A stretch of 64,000 nt of DNA. Origin: JAMCRM01 sp035561075. GTDB taxonomy: Bacteria > Acidobacteriota > Terriglobia > Bryobacterales > Bryobacteraceae. A program made the position numbers and the translations under genes. A model generated the notes under the pieces. The model had not been told where the DNA came from. It saw nothing but the letters and a program-made list of their open reading frames with translations, and searched no databases. Below, piece by piece: positions 18,219-27,156 of the stretch. The stretch is from positions 1-64,000 of the forward strand of contig DATMYF010000084.1 of the NCBI GenBank assembly GCA_035561075.1, read 5' to 3'. How positions within the stretch are numbered: the stretch's first letter is position 1; each line of letters starts with the position of its first letter.

Positions 18219-19991
18219 GTGAACCGCCGTCGGGCGGTATTCCGTACCCTTCGCCTCGGCACGGCGTTTCTCCTGTTGACGGCGGTTGCGCCGTCCGAGG
18301 ACCGGATGGCCTGGTTCCGCGAGGCCAAGTTCGGCATGTTCGTCCACTGGGGCCCCTATTCCGCACTGGGTGGCGAGTGGAACGGCCACCGGATCCACCC
18401 CGGGGATAATGCCGAATGGATTATGGAGCGCTTCCACATCCCGGTGGAGCGTTACCGGGAGTTGGCCCGCGAGTTCCGTCCGGACCGCTTCGACGCCCGT
18501 GCCTGGGCGCGGCTGGCCCGTCAGGCGGGCGTGAAATATCTGGTCTACACGGCCAAACACCACGACGGCTTCGCCATGTACCACTCCGCCGTCAGCCCCT
18601 ACAACATCGTCGAGTGGGGCGGATTCGGCCGCGACCCCCTTCAGGAACTGGCGGCGGCCTGTCGCGAGGAAGGCGTCCGGCTCTGCATCTACTACTCGCA
18701 CCGAGAAGACTGGGACGACCCGGACGCTTACGGCAACAACTGGGACTACCGCGAAGACGCGAAGAACTTCGAACGCTACCTGGAGCGAAAGTCCAAGCCG
18801 CAGCTTCGTGAACTGCTGACCCGTTACGGTCCCGTAGGCCTGGTGTGGTTCGACCGCGGCATGTACACGCCGGCGCAAGCCACCGATTTCGTGAACCTGG
18901 TGCGCTCCCTGCAGCCCCAATGCCTGGTGAACGGGCGCGTGGGCAACTACGACCAGGACCTGATGGGCGACTACCAGAACATGAGCGACAACGGCATGCC
19001 CGCCGGAGGCCTTGACGAATACTGGGAGACTCCCCAGACGCTGAACGGCACCTGGGGGTACAACCGCTTCGATCAGCAGTGGAAAAGTCCCCAGACGGTG
19101 ATCCGGCGCCTGGTGGAGGTGGCCAGCCGGGGCGGAAACTATCTGCTGAACATCGGGCCGGACGGCACAGGTTCCGTCCCCGAAATCAGCCAGGACGTGC
19201 TGCGGAAAACGGGCGCGTGGCTGGAACGGAACGGGGAGAGCATCTACGGGACCGGCCCCAGTCCCTTCGGCAACCTGCCCTGGGGCGCCTGCACGGTGAA
19301 GGGCTCGCGGCTCTACCTGCACGTGTTCGAGTGGCCGCGCGACGGCGAACTGCGCATCCCGGCGCTCAACAGCGCGCCCGTCTCGGCCTGGCTGCTGGCG
19401 GATCGGGAGCGGCGGCCCCTGGCGGTGGCGAAGGGCACCGGCATCACTGTAAAACTGCCCCCGGCGGCGCCGGACGCGATCGACACGGTGGTGGTGCTGG
19501 AGGTAGACGGAGCGCCGCGCGTGACGCCGGTTTCGGTAGTGCCGGCCAACGGCGGTGGCTTGAACCTCGATTACATGCTGGCTGCAACCTATGGCAAGGC
19601 GGCCAAGACGTTCAACCGGAAGGGCGGCTTTCATATCGCACGCTGGACTTCGCCGGACGACCGCGCCGTCTGGCGGCTGCGCATCGCGGGCGCCGGACGC
19701 TACCGTGTGCGCTTGACGTATGCGGCTCAACCGGGTTGGGAGGACGGCCAGATCGAGGCCGTCATCGGAACACAGGTGCTGCGAGCGGCAGTGCGGCCCA
19801 CGGGCGACTGGTACGAGTACCGCTCGTTCGAAATCGGCGAGGTGGCCTTCGCCAAGGCAGGCGACTTTACGGCCACGCTGCGGCCGGCGCGGACGCTGGC
19901 CCACAACCTCGTCCACCTGCGGTCGGTGGAGTTGATACGGGTGGACGTGAAACGCGGCGCGAGTGGCCACCCTATGGAGGCATCGAAGTGA
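18219..19991 (+). CDS. GH29 alpha-L-fucosidase, secreted
   Basis: 590 aa, starting at a GTG preceded by GGGAGG. A short signal peptide (RTLRLGTAFLLLTAVAPS) leads into the GH29 catalytic barrel: EAKFGMFVHWGPYS, YTAKHHDGFAMYHS, and GLVWFDRG with the likely nucleophile Asp212. GGNYLLNIGPDGTG closes the barrel. Residues ~330-420 look like the usual C-terminal beta-sandwich, and the last ~150 residues form an extra domain. The enzyme releases L-fucose from glycans outside the cytoplasm. A TonB-dependent receptor gene starts 31 bases after its stop, so hydrolysis and uptake are probably coupled. Confidence 0.93.
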   Translation: MNRRRAVFRTLRLGTAFLLLTAVAPSEDRMAWFREAKFGMFVHWGPYSALGGEWNGHRIHPGDNAEWIMERFHIPVERYRELAREFRPDRFDARAWARLARQAGVKYLVYTAKHHDGFAMYHSAVSPYNIVEWGGFGRDPLQELAAACREEGVRLCIYYSHREDWDDPDAYGNNWDYREDAKNFERYLERKSKPQLRELLTRYGPVGLVWFDRGMYTPAQATDFVNLVRSLQPQCLVNGRVGNYDQDLMGDYQNMSDNGMPAGGLDEYWETPQTLNGTWGYNRFDQQWKSPQTVIRRLVEVASRGGNYLLNIGPDGTGSVPEISQDVLRKTGAWLERNGESIYGTGPSPFGNLPWGACTVKGSRLYLHVFEWPRDGELRIPALNSAPVSAWLLADRERRPLAVAKGTGITVKLPPAAPDAIDTVVVLEVDGAPRVTPVSVVPANGGGLNLDYMLAATYGKAAKTFNRKGGFHIARWTSPDDRAVWRLRIAGAGRYRVRLTYAAQPGWEDGQIEAVIGTQVLRAAVRPTGDWYEYRSFEIGEVAFAKAGDFTATLRPARTLAHNLVHLRSVELIRVDVKRGASGHPMEASK

Positions 19992-20022
19992 ATCCATTTT
20001 TCGAAGCGAAGGAGACCAGACC

Positions 20023-23000
20023 ATGATGGTAGTCATTCCCACACAGCGGCGGCTCGTCGCCTCCATCGCACTGGCACTGGGATGTATGTACGTCCCGGCC
20101 GCGCAGGCGCAGGAGACGAGGGGCTCGATACAAGGCAGAATTGCGGACAGCACGGGCGCGCTGGTCCCCGGCGCCGCCGTATCGGCGACGAACGTCTCTA
20201 CCAACGTAACGATCAAAGCCACCAGCAACCAGGAGGGCGCCTACAGCCTGCTGTTCCTGATGCCGGGCTTATATCACGTGAGCGCCTCCGCCAACGGCTT
20301 CAAAACCAGCCGTCAGGAGAACGTCCGCCTTCCCATCCACGAGCGCCTGCAGGTAGACTTCACCCTGCAGCTTGGCGATGTTACGGAACAGGTGCAGGTG
20401 ACGGCCGAGGCGCCGCTGCTGCAGACGGCAAACTCCAATCTGGGCGTGGTGATCGATTCGCGGCGCGTCTCCGAGTTGCCCACCCCGCACGGCAGCCCGC
20501 TCAGCCTCATGTACCTCTCGGCTGGGACCATGCTAGCCCGGCCCGACTACTCGCCCCAGAACACGCCGGTGGCGGTCACCTCCGACACCGACTACCTGAG
20601 CGTCAATGGGGCGCCGGTGGGCACCACGGACTTCACCATCGACGGCACGCCGAATACCCAGACCGCGAACACCAGCAACGGGTCGGGTGCGTCAAACTCC
20701 CCGCCGGCGGACGTCGTGGAGGAATTCAAACTGGAGACCGCCTTCGACGCTTCCGTGGGCCATACCAGCGGCACCGTCATGAACGTCAGCCTGAAGACCG
20801 GGAGCAACAGGTTCCACGGCTCCGGCTACCTTTTTGACAGAGAGCCGGACTGGAACGCCAATACCTTCTTCGCCAACCGCGCCGGCCAGCCACGGGGGAA
20901 CTTCACCTACAAGCGTTGGGGCGCCAGCCTCACGGGACCGGTTACCCTCCCGAAGATTTACAAGGGCCGGGACCGGACTTTCTTTACTTACGGTTACGAG
21001 GGCACCGACACGGTAAACGTGGGCACCGCCACCGCCTCGGTCCCGGACGCCACCCAGAAAACCGGGGATTTCTCGAAGCTCCTGGCCATCAGTTCGCAGT
21101 ACCAGATCTATGACCCCGCCACCATCAAAGCGACAGCCGACGGACGGTACTCCATTCAGCCGTTCGCGGGGAATGTCATCCCGTCTAGCCGCATCAGCCC
21201 CATTTCCAAAAGCCTTCTGGGTCTGTACCCTGCGGCTAACACCACCGGACAGGCCGACGGTACCAACAACTTCTACACCGACGCTCCCTCGCCGGAGAAA
21301 TACTACAACCACGTGGCGCGGCTCGACCACGTGGTCAGCGACCGGCAGCGCCTCTTCGGCCGATTCTCGTATGTGCACCGCCTGACAGGTCCCTATCGCG
21401 CTTACTGGGATGGACCGGCCACCGGCAATCTGTACACCGGCGATGCGCCGCAGGTGTCCCTCGATGACGTCTACACCCTCAGCCCGACGATGGTGGTCAA
21501 CGTGCGCTACGGTTACATTCGCTACGGAGCCGCCCACACGCCACGCCGGGTGGGGGAGGAAATGAGCAAGTACGGGTTCCCAGCCCAAACTGTGGCGCAG
21601 TTAGGCGGCGTCATCAACATGATCCCCCTTATCGCGACTTCCGGCCTGACATCGATCGGGACCGAAGCCGCAGATTACGTTAACAGTGACGTGCACTCGC
21701 TGTTTGCCAGCGCGACGCAGCAGCACGGCAGTCACAATTTTCGCTTCGGCGCCGATCTCCGCGCGTACCGCGAGACCTACGGCACTTACGGCTATTCCGC
21801 GGGATATTTTACCTTCGGGACCGGCTACACGCAGGGGCCGTACAATACCTCCTCCAGTTCGCCGTCCGGAGTGGGTCAGGGGTTGGCCGCATTCCTCCTC
21901 GGCCAACCAACCGTCGGGGGCATCGAACGCAATGCCAACCAAGCCACGCAGTCCACTTACTGGGCGTTCTACTTCCATGACAACTGGCGGGTAAGCCGTA
22001 AACTCACCCTGGATTTCGGGCTGCGTTGGGAATACTTCGGCCCCACCACGGACCGTTATAACCGTGCCACCCGGGGCTTCGACTCGACCGCCGTGCAGGC
22101 GATTGAAGCGGCGGCCAAGGCCGCCTATACCGCCAAACCCGATGCAGCGCTCGCGGCCGATCAGTTCCGCGTACGCGGTGGGCTGTTGTTCGCCGGGGTG
22201 GATGGGCGGCCCCGCACGCTGTGGGACCGTTCGATCGGTGTCTTCGCTCCCCGCTTCGGCTTCGCCTATCAGGCGTTACCGCGGGTGGTGGTGCGCGGTG
22301 GCTTTGGAATCTACCCGATCGACACCGGGGTGCCGGCGGAACGGCGACCCTTCCAGAGCGGCTTCAGCCAGAGCACGTCGATGGTGCCAAGCCTCGATGG
22401 GGGACAGACCTTTCTCGCCAATCTGGCCAACCCCTTCCCGAACAGCGTGACCCCTCCGAGCGGCTCCAGCCTGGGAATCGCGACGTTTCTCGGCCAGTCG
22501 TTCACCGCCTACGACACGACGGCCAACTCGCCCTACGACATGCACTGGAGCCTCAATACCCAGACCATGCTGCCGGGCGCGATGCTGCTCGAAGTGGGTT
22601 ACCACGGCAGCCGGTCGGTCGGGCTATACGTCTCGAAGAACATCAACGCCCTGCCGAACCAGTACCTCAGCACCTCCCCCGTCCGCGACCAGACGGCAAT
22701 CAATTACCTAAGCCAAACCATTTCCAATCCCTTGGCGGGCCTGCTCCCCGGCAGCACCCTGAACGCCTCTACCTTTGGACGATCGGCGCTTCTGCAGCCC
22801 TATCCGGAGTTTGGAAGCATCGTCCTCCGGCAGCCGCAGGGTTACAACTGGTACCACGCCCTGCACGTTCGGGCGGAGAGGCGCTTCAGCCACGGCTTTA
22901 CCACGCAGGTGGGCTACGGGTTCTCCAAATTGATGGAAGCCACCACTTTCCTGAATGCCGGCGACCCGACGCCCCACCGCTCCATCGCGGCTTATGACCA

Positions 23001-23529
23001 CCCGCATCAGCTTAGCTTCAGCGCCATCTTCGAATTGCCGTTCGGCCATGGACGGCACATTTGGTCCGGCGCCAACCGGCTGGCCGATGCTTTCATCGGA
23101 GGCTGGCAATTGGGGTCGGTGTGGACGGTGACCAGCGGCGGCATGCCGGAGTTCGGCAATGTACTGTTCTTCGGCGGCAACCAGGGCATCTCGGCTGAGG
23201 GCCAGCGCACCATCGAGCGGTGGTTCAACGTCGATGCCGGTTTCGAGCGCAGTTCCGCGAAACAGCTCGCCAGCAACCTGCGAACTTTCCCTTTGCGCTT
23301 CTCCAGCCTGCGTGGAGCCGCCGGTAACATCTGGAACTTCTCGATGATCAAAAAGTTCCGCATTCGCGAAGGCTCCGACATTCAGTTCCGCGCCGAGGCC
23401 TTCAACGCATTCAACCATGCATGGTTTTCAATTCCCAATACGACGCCCACCAGCAGCGCATTCGGAACTGTGACCTCCCTGCTGGGAACTCCGCGTAACA
23501 TCCAGCTTGGTTTGAAACTCGCTTTTTAA
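20023..23529 (+). CDS. Oar-like TonB-dependent receptor with carboxypeptidase-regulatory domain
   Basis: 1168 aa from the ATG at 20023, which has AAGGAGA upstream; an in-frame start at 19963 overlaps the fucosidase gene and precedes the signal peptide. Order: signal peptide ending AQAQ (~30), a carboxypeptidase-regulatory Ig-like domain (~33-115; GSIQGRIADSTGALVPGAAV), a plug-like domain (~120-270; DFTIDGTPNT, SLKTGSNRFHGSGYLFDR), then a long beta-barrel ending in Phe. It should carry a ligand across the outer membrane with TonB/ExbBD energy. Position after the fucosidase suggests fucose-containing oligosaccharides. Acidobacteria carry many such receptors, so the ligand is inferred from context only. 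Confidence 0.92.
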   Translation: MMVVIPTQRRLVASIALALGCMYVPAAQAQETRGSIQGRIADSTGALVPGAAVSATNVSTNVTIKATSNQEGAYSLLFLMPGLYHVSASANGFKTSRQENVRLPIHERLQVDFTLQLGDVTEQVQVTAEAPLLQTANSNLGVVIDSRRVSELPTPHGSPLSLMYLSAGTMLARPDYSPQNTPVAVTSDTDYLSVNGAPVGTTDFTIDGTPNTQTANTSNGSGASNSPPADVVEEFKLETAFDASVGHTSGTVMNVSLKTGSNRFHGSGYLFDREPDWNANTFFANRAGQPRGNFTYKRWGASLTGPVTLPKIYKGRDRTFFTYGYEGTDTVNVGTATASVPDATQKTGDFSKLLAISSQYQIYDPATIKATADGRYSIQPFAGNVIPSSRISPISKSLLGLYPAANTTGQADGTNNFYTDAPSPEKYYNHVARLDHVVSDRQRLFGRFSYVHRLTGPYRAYWDGPATGNLYTGDAPQVSLDDVYTLSPTMVVNVRYGYIRYGAAHTPRRVGEEMSKYGFPAQTVAQLGGVINMIPLIATSGLTSIGTEAADYVNSDVHSLFASATQQHGSHNFRFGADLRAYRETYGTYGYSAGYFTFGTGYTQGPYNTSSSSPSGVGQGLAAFLLGQPTVGGIERNANQATQSTYWAFYFHDNWRVSRKLTLDFGLRWEYFGPTTDRYNRATRGFDSTAVQAIEAAAKAAYTAKPDAALAADQFRVRGGLLFAGVDGRPRTLWDRSIGVFAPRFGFAYQALPRVVVRGGFGIYPIDTGVPAERRPFQSGFSQSTSMVPSLDGGQTFLANLANPFPNSVTPPSGSSLGIATFLGQSFTAYDTTANSPYDMHWSLNTQTMLPGAMLLEVGYHGSRSVGLYVSKNINALPNQYLSTSPVRDQTAINYLSQTISNPLAGLLPGSTLNASTFGRSALLQPYPEFGSIVLRQPQGYNWYHALHVRAERRFSHGFTTQVGYGFSKLMEATTFLNAGDPTPHRSIAAYDHPHQLSFSAIFELPFGHGRHIWSGANRLADAFIGGWQLGSVWTVTSGGMPEFGNVLFFGGNQGISAEGQRTIERWFNVDAGFERSSAKQLASNLRTFPLRFSSLRGAAGNIWNFSMIKKFRIREGSDIQFRAEAFNAFNHAWFSIPNTTPTSSAFGTVTSLLGTPRNIQLGLKLAF

Positions 23530-23540
23530 GGGTTACAGCT

Positions 23541-23572
23541 CACGGGATGCGGGGTGATTCCGGCATCCCGTG
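23541..23572 (+). terminator. Strong hairpin after the TonB-dependent receptor
   Basis: CACGGGATGC and GCATCCCGTG make a perfect 10-base stem (11 with the outer T-A pair) around a 12-base loop, 11 bases after the receptor stop. The downstream sequence TGATCTGTAG lacks a proper U-run, so it may act as a weak terminator or an mRNA 3' stabiliser for the fucosidase-receptor transcript. Confidence 0.55.
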
Positions 23573-23695
23573 ATCTGTAGCAGGCCGTATGCGTGTCTGC
23601 CCGTACCTCTCGCACTTTCTTAAGGTTGTGCGGCGACTCGCCCCAGCGCGAAAATTCTCGATACGAACATTCACACGTCCAAGCTGGTTTCGCTG

Positions 23696-25204
23696 GTGAG
23701 TATCGCATTCTTCGTGCTGGGCGCCGCGCTCTTCGCTGTGAGCGCGGCGGACCTGTGGGCCCGACCCTACCAGGCCGGACGCGTCTGGCAGTCGTTCGAC
23801 ATCATCGCCGAACTCGAACGCGCGGGAGGGGTTCCATGGGAGACGGAGCTCTCCAGCATGAGCGGGGGAAGGGAACCGGCGCCGTTCATACAGGAATTCC
23901 CGATCCAGCAGTATGCCGCCCTCCTGCTCAGACGCGTCACGGCGTTCACCGTGACCGAGAGCGGGCAGTTGATCGCCCTACTCGTCGCCCTATTCGCGAT
24001 TCTCGTCATCTTCGCATACGCCCGAATGCTGCCGGCACCGTGGAGCCAGCGTTTGACGCTCGCCTCCGCGGTGCTCTTTATCCCCGGTTTCCTGCGGTAT
24101 GGTCCGATGGCCGTCCCGGATATGAACGTGTTCCTGCTTAGCGCCGCGGGGGCGGCTTCCATCTTCGCTGGTCGCCGGCGATGTTCGGAACGGCTGGTCG
24201 TATTCGGGGCGGTTTTGATCGGGCTCACCGTGCTGGCGAAAGCCACGGCTTTGATACCGGCACTGGTGGTGGCAGGGACGCTGCTCTACGAAAAGCGGCG
24301 GACCGCCGCGGCAGCCTTCGCCCTCGCCGCCCTGCCGGGGTTAGCCTGGGCCGTGCTCGCCACCAGGATCAATCCCGGTGCCGCTTCGGTCAACCACTTC
24401 GCACGGCTGGTGGGAATCCGGGAGTACTGGTGGAATCCCGCGCTCTATCTCGATCCCTGGTGGTATCGCAACCTGGCCTTCCTGCTTTACGACACCCTGG
24501 GCGTGCTGGGCATAACCGCAATCACGTTGGCCACAGCTACCGCCCTCAAGAACAGGCAGGTAACCGAGGCGGCGCTCCTGGTAATCCCAGGGCTGGCCAT
24601 GAGCCTGGCCTTCAACTATCACACCGCTTCACACGGCTACTATCACCTCGTCTGGCTGCCCCTCAGCCTCGTGACCGCAATCGAAGTCCTGGCTGCCAAG
24701 TGGCGCCGCGCCGTGTTGGCGCCGCGCATCTTTCTCATCGCCGGGTTGGCACTGGTGGGGGTCGCCGAACGGGTTTACGGGCTCGTCGAGCGCATTTCGG
24801 GCCACCCCGAGGCGGCTCGGCAATGGCTCGCCACTTCCACAGTGCCCGGCGACCAGGAACTTCGGGCTGGCATTCGCAAGTTAGCCGCGGCGGAGTCGAA
24901 CGGCTTTGTCGCCTACTTTGGGGACGCGGATGTGAAGTTTCATGAACTGGGGATACGGGGCTGGATCGTCCACTCACCCAATCCGCCCAACCGCCATTTG
25001 CCCGCCCGGGTGATCGCCGCGGAGGAGTGGCGGCGCGTCGGTCCGGAGTGGGTTCAGGACCGTATTCGCAGGGGCCTGACCACCCTGCTGGTCGAGCAGC
25101 GATCGCAGTGGAACAACGCGTCCTTCCTGGAGACGCTGGCGCGCTGCGGTCTCGAGAAGCGGGGTGTGCTCGCCGGGCATCTGCTGTTCTCATTGCCCCG
25201 GTGA
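23696..25204 (+). CDS. ArnT/PMT-like integral membrane glycosyltransferase
   Basis: 502 aa from a GTG; the frame stays open upstream to 23624 but offers no better start. About 10 hydrophobic segments lie in the first 380 residues. The acidic and Trp residues after the first helix (ADLWARPYQAGRVWQSFDII) fit the first periplasmic loop of GT-C glycosyltransferases (GT39/GT83-like), which use a polyprenyl-phosphate sugar donor. The C-terminal ~120 residues form a soluble extracytoplasmic domain. It could glycosylate lipid, protein or polysaccharide; the acceptor is unknown. It stands alone between the hairpin at 23541 and a receptor pseudogene. Confidence 0.75.
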   Translation: MSIAFFVLGAALFAVSAADLWARPYQAGRVWQSFDIIAELERAGGVPWETELSSMSGGREPAPFIQEFPIQQYAALLLRRVTAFTVTESGQLIALLVALFAILVIFAYARMLPAPWSQRLTLASAVLFIPGFLRYGPMAVPDMNVFLLSAAGAASIFAGRRRCSERLVVFGAVLIGLTVLAKATALIPALVVAGTLLYEKRRTAAAAFALAALPGLAWAVLATRINPGAASVNHFARLVGIREYWWNPALYLDPWWYRNLAFLLYDTLGVLGITAITLATATALKNRQVTEAALLVIPGLAMSLAFNYHTASHGYYHLVWLPLSLVTAIEVLAAKWRRAVLAPRIFLIAGLALVGVAERVYGLVERISGHPEAARQWLATSTVPGDQELRAGIRKLAAAESNGFVAYFGDADVKFHELGIRGWIVHSPNPPNRHLPARVIAAEEWRRVGPEWVQDRIRRGLTTLLVEQRSQWNNASFLETLARCGLEKRGVLAGHLLFSLPR

Positions 25205-25250
25205 ATCCAGCCCCACATAGCGGGCGTCGTTCTACATGCCCAAGTGTTCC

Positions 25251-25620
25251 CTTGACATTTCAGCGCAACAGTCCACCGCACGCACCAACGAATCGGGTAA
25301 CTACTCGCTACCTTACTTGCTGGCCGGCGTGTACACCGTCTAGGTTGAAATGACGGGCTCCGTATCCGGGAATGTGTGGAGTTGAACCTCCAGATGCAGC
25401 TCGGGGAGACCACCTCCTTCGATGCGGCAAACGGTCACGACATGGGAGCGGTGGTGAACCTCAGTACGAAGAGCGGCACAAACGAGCTGCACGGCGTCGC
25501 CAGCTACGTCATGCAGAACTCGGCACTGAACACCCCGACGATCTTCCAGAACCGTGCGGGACCAAGGTGCCGGTCTACCAGGATCAAGACATTCCAAACC
25601 GCGGTCAAAGGGGGCGGAGC
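25251..25620 (+). pseudogene. Decayed TonB-dependent receptor fragment
   Basis: Three translated pieces match an Oar-like receptor. Frame A (from 25251) gives TNESGNYSLPYLLAGVYTV, the end of a carboxypeptidase-regulatory domain, followed at once by a TAG stop. A frame change then gives VELNLQMQLGETT (25376 on), the last strand of the same domain. This runs directly into NGHDMGAVVNLSTKSGTNEL and GVASYVMQNSALNTPTIFQN, which belong to the end of the plug, so about 100 residues of plug are deleted. No signal peptide or barrel remains. The piece ends against the convergent rhaT gene at 25622. It is a relic of a larger receptor gene, not a functional CDS. Confidence 0.85.
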
Positions 25621-25621
25621 T

Positions 25622-26707
25622 TTACTTCGCCCCCGCTCCCAGGTAATTCCCGTAGCCCACAACCACCGTAGACCCCAGCAGGATAAGCAGGCTCAGCGTC
25701 AGCAGCCGGATCGTGCGTGGGCCCGCGCCCTTCCACTCCTTAAGGCCGATTCCCCAAAGCGTGCTGAAGATGATGATGCTGGCCATGTGCATGGTCCAGC
25801 TCGAAAACTTGTAGGCGCCCATCTGGGTCTCGCCCATGCTGTAGAAGAAGAACTGCATGTACCACGTGGTGCCCGCCAGCGCGCAGAAGAGATAATTCGC
25901 CATCATGGGCACCCGCACCTTGCCTCCGGACTTATCATGCAGGTACGGGCTGACGTACTCGTGCCCGGTTTTGTTGCGGATGTTCAGCGCCGCGCACCAG
26001 ATGAAATTAGTGGTGAAGCCGCCGAAAAGCACCACAATCAGCACCGGCAAGCCCTGCCACAAATCCGCGGTGCCGTGCCGGACGGTGAGTGCCTTGATCG
26101 GATCGCCCGCCGCAAGCCCGAATGACATGCAGGCGCTCATCACACCCGAGAAGGTGGCCACCAGAATGCCCTTCTTGAGATTGAACTCTTTGATGGCGGA
26201 TTTCTTCTGCTGCTCCGGCATCTCCCGTTCTTTCGAGAGGCCCGCCAGTCCCGCCACCGCGATGCCGGCCAGGCAACACGCGATGCCCAGGAGGATAACC
26301 CTGCCTGACTCCGTCCCGACCACCTTCGTCATGAACTCGCCGTTGAAGATCGGAGGAACGAGTGTGCCGAAGGCCGCGCAATAGCCGAGCGCAATCGCCA
26401 TCCCCAGCGACATCCCGAGATACCGCATGGTCAGCCCGAACGTCAGCCCGCCCATGCCCCACATCACGCCGAAGATGTACGTCCAGAAAAGACTGCTGCC
26501 CGGAGCTTCTCCGAGCACCGCGCGGACGTCGTTAGTGAGGATCAGGGCCAGTGCCCATGGCGCGATGATCCAACTGAAGAAGCCGCCGGCCAGCCAATAG
26601 GTTTCCCACGACCAGCGCTTCACGCCCCGGTACGGAACATAGAAGCTGCCGGAAGCAAGGCCGCCCAGCCAGTGCAGGAAAACGCCGAGTATCGGGTTCG
26701 GTATCAT
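25622..26707 (-). CDS. rhaT: L-rhamnose/proton symporter RhaT-like
   Basis: 361 aa with about 10 membrane helices, the length and topology of RhaT. Family-like segments include LHWLGGLASGSFYVPYRGVK and WSWETYWLAGGFFSWIIAPW at the N-terminus, and WGMGGLTFGLTMRYLGMSLG further on. It should import L-rhamnose (or a related 6-deoxy sugar) with protons. The start lies 38 bases after the stop of the small mutase subunit on the same strand, so it may be the last gene of that transcript, but no rhamnose isomerase, kinase or aldolase is present in the window. The substrate is therefore a family-based call. Confidence 0.85.
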   Translation of the reverse strand: MIPNPILGVFLHWLGGLASGSFYVPYRGVKRWSWETYWLAGGFFSWIIAPWALALILTNDVRAVLGEAPGSSLFWTYIFGVMWGMGGLTFGLTMRYLGMSLGMAIALGYCAAFGTLVPPIFNGEFMTKVVGTESGRVILLGIACCLAGIAVAGLAGLSKEREMPEQQKKSAIKEFNLKKGILVATFSGVMSACMSFGLAAGDPIKALTVRHGTADLWQGLPVLIVVLFGGFTTNFIWCAALNIRNKTGHEYVSPYLHDKSGGKVRVPMMANYLFCALAGTTWYMQFFFYSMGETQMGAYKFSSWTMHMASIIIFSTLWGIGLKEWKGAGPRTIRLLTLSLLILLGSTVVVGYGNYLGAGAK

Positions 26708-26745
26708 GTGCGTGGTAAACCGTCAGGCTACCACGCGTGTCGCCT

Positions 26746-27153
26746 TTACGCGGCGGCGGGTCTGCCGGCGGCGGTCCGGATGAACTCCGCGATTGCCGCC
26801 AGTGACGCGCCGGGCTGAAAGACCTCCGCCACGCCTTGCCGCTTCAACTCAGCGGCGTCTTCGTCCGGGATGATCCCGCCCACCACCACCTTCACGTCCG
26901 CCATGTCTTTCTCGCGCAGCAGCGCCAGAACGCGCGGGACAATGGCCCGGTGGGCGCCGGAGAGGATCGAGAGCCCGATCACCTCCACGTCCTCCTGCAA
27001 GGCGGCGTTGACGATCATCTCGGGCGTCTGGCGCAGACCGGTGTAGATCACCTCCATACCGGCGTCCCGCAGGGCGCGCGCGATCACTTTGGCGCCGCGG
27101 TCATGGCCATCCAGCCCGGGTTTCGCTACCAGCACTCGAATGGGTCGCGGCAT
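26746..27153 (-). CDS. icmB: B12-binding small subunit of an acyl-CoA mutase (IcmB-like)
   Basis: 135 aa, matching the ~136 aa stand-alone cobalamin subunit of isobutyryl-CoA mutase and of split methylmalonyl-CoA mutases. The base-off/His-on motif is complete: D15-x-H17-x2-G20 in GLDGHDRGAK, followed by LSILSGAH and VVVGGIIPDED, which line the dimethylbenzimidazole tail pocket. It binds adenosylcobalamin and pairs with the large subunit encoded just upstream, with only three bases between the genes. The name icmB follows from the large-subunit residues; the small subunit alone does not show the substrate. Confidence 0.85.
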   Translation of the reverse strand: MPRPIRVLVAKPGLDGHDRGAKVIARALRDAGMEVIYTGLRQTPEMIVNAALQEDVEVIGLSILSGAHRAIVPRVLALLREKDMADVKVVVGGIIPDEDAAELKRQGVAEVFQPGASLAAIAEFIRTAAGRPAAA

Positions 27154-27156
27154 GGC

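Noticed and set aside
18159..20228. A 689-aa open frame on the minus strand opposite the fucosidase gene
   Set aside because: It is a mirror of a high-GC coding gene, has no homology, signal or plausible domain, and spans the start of the receptor gene.
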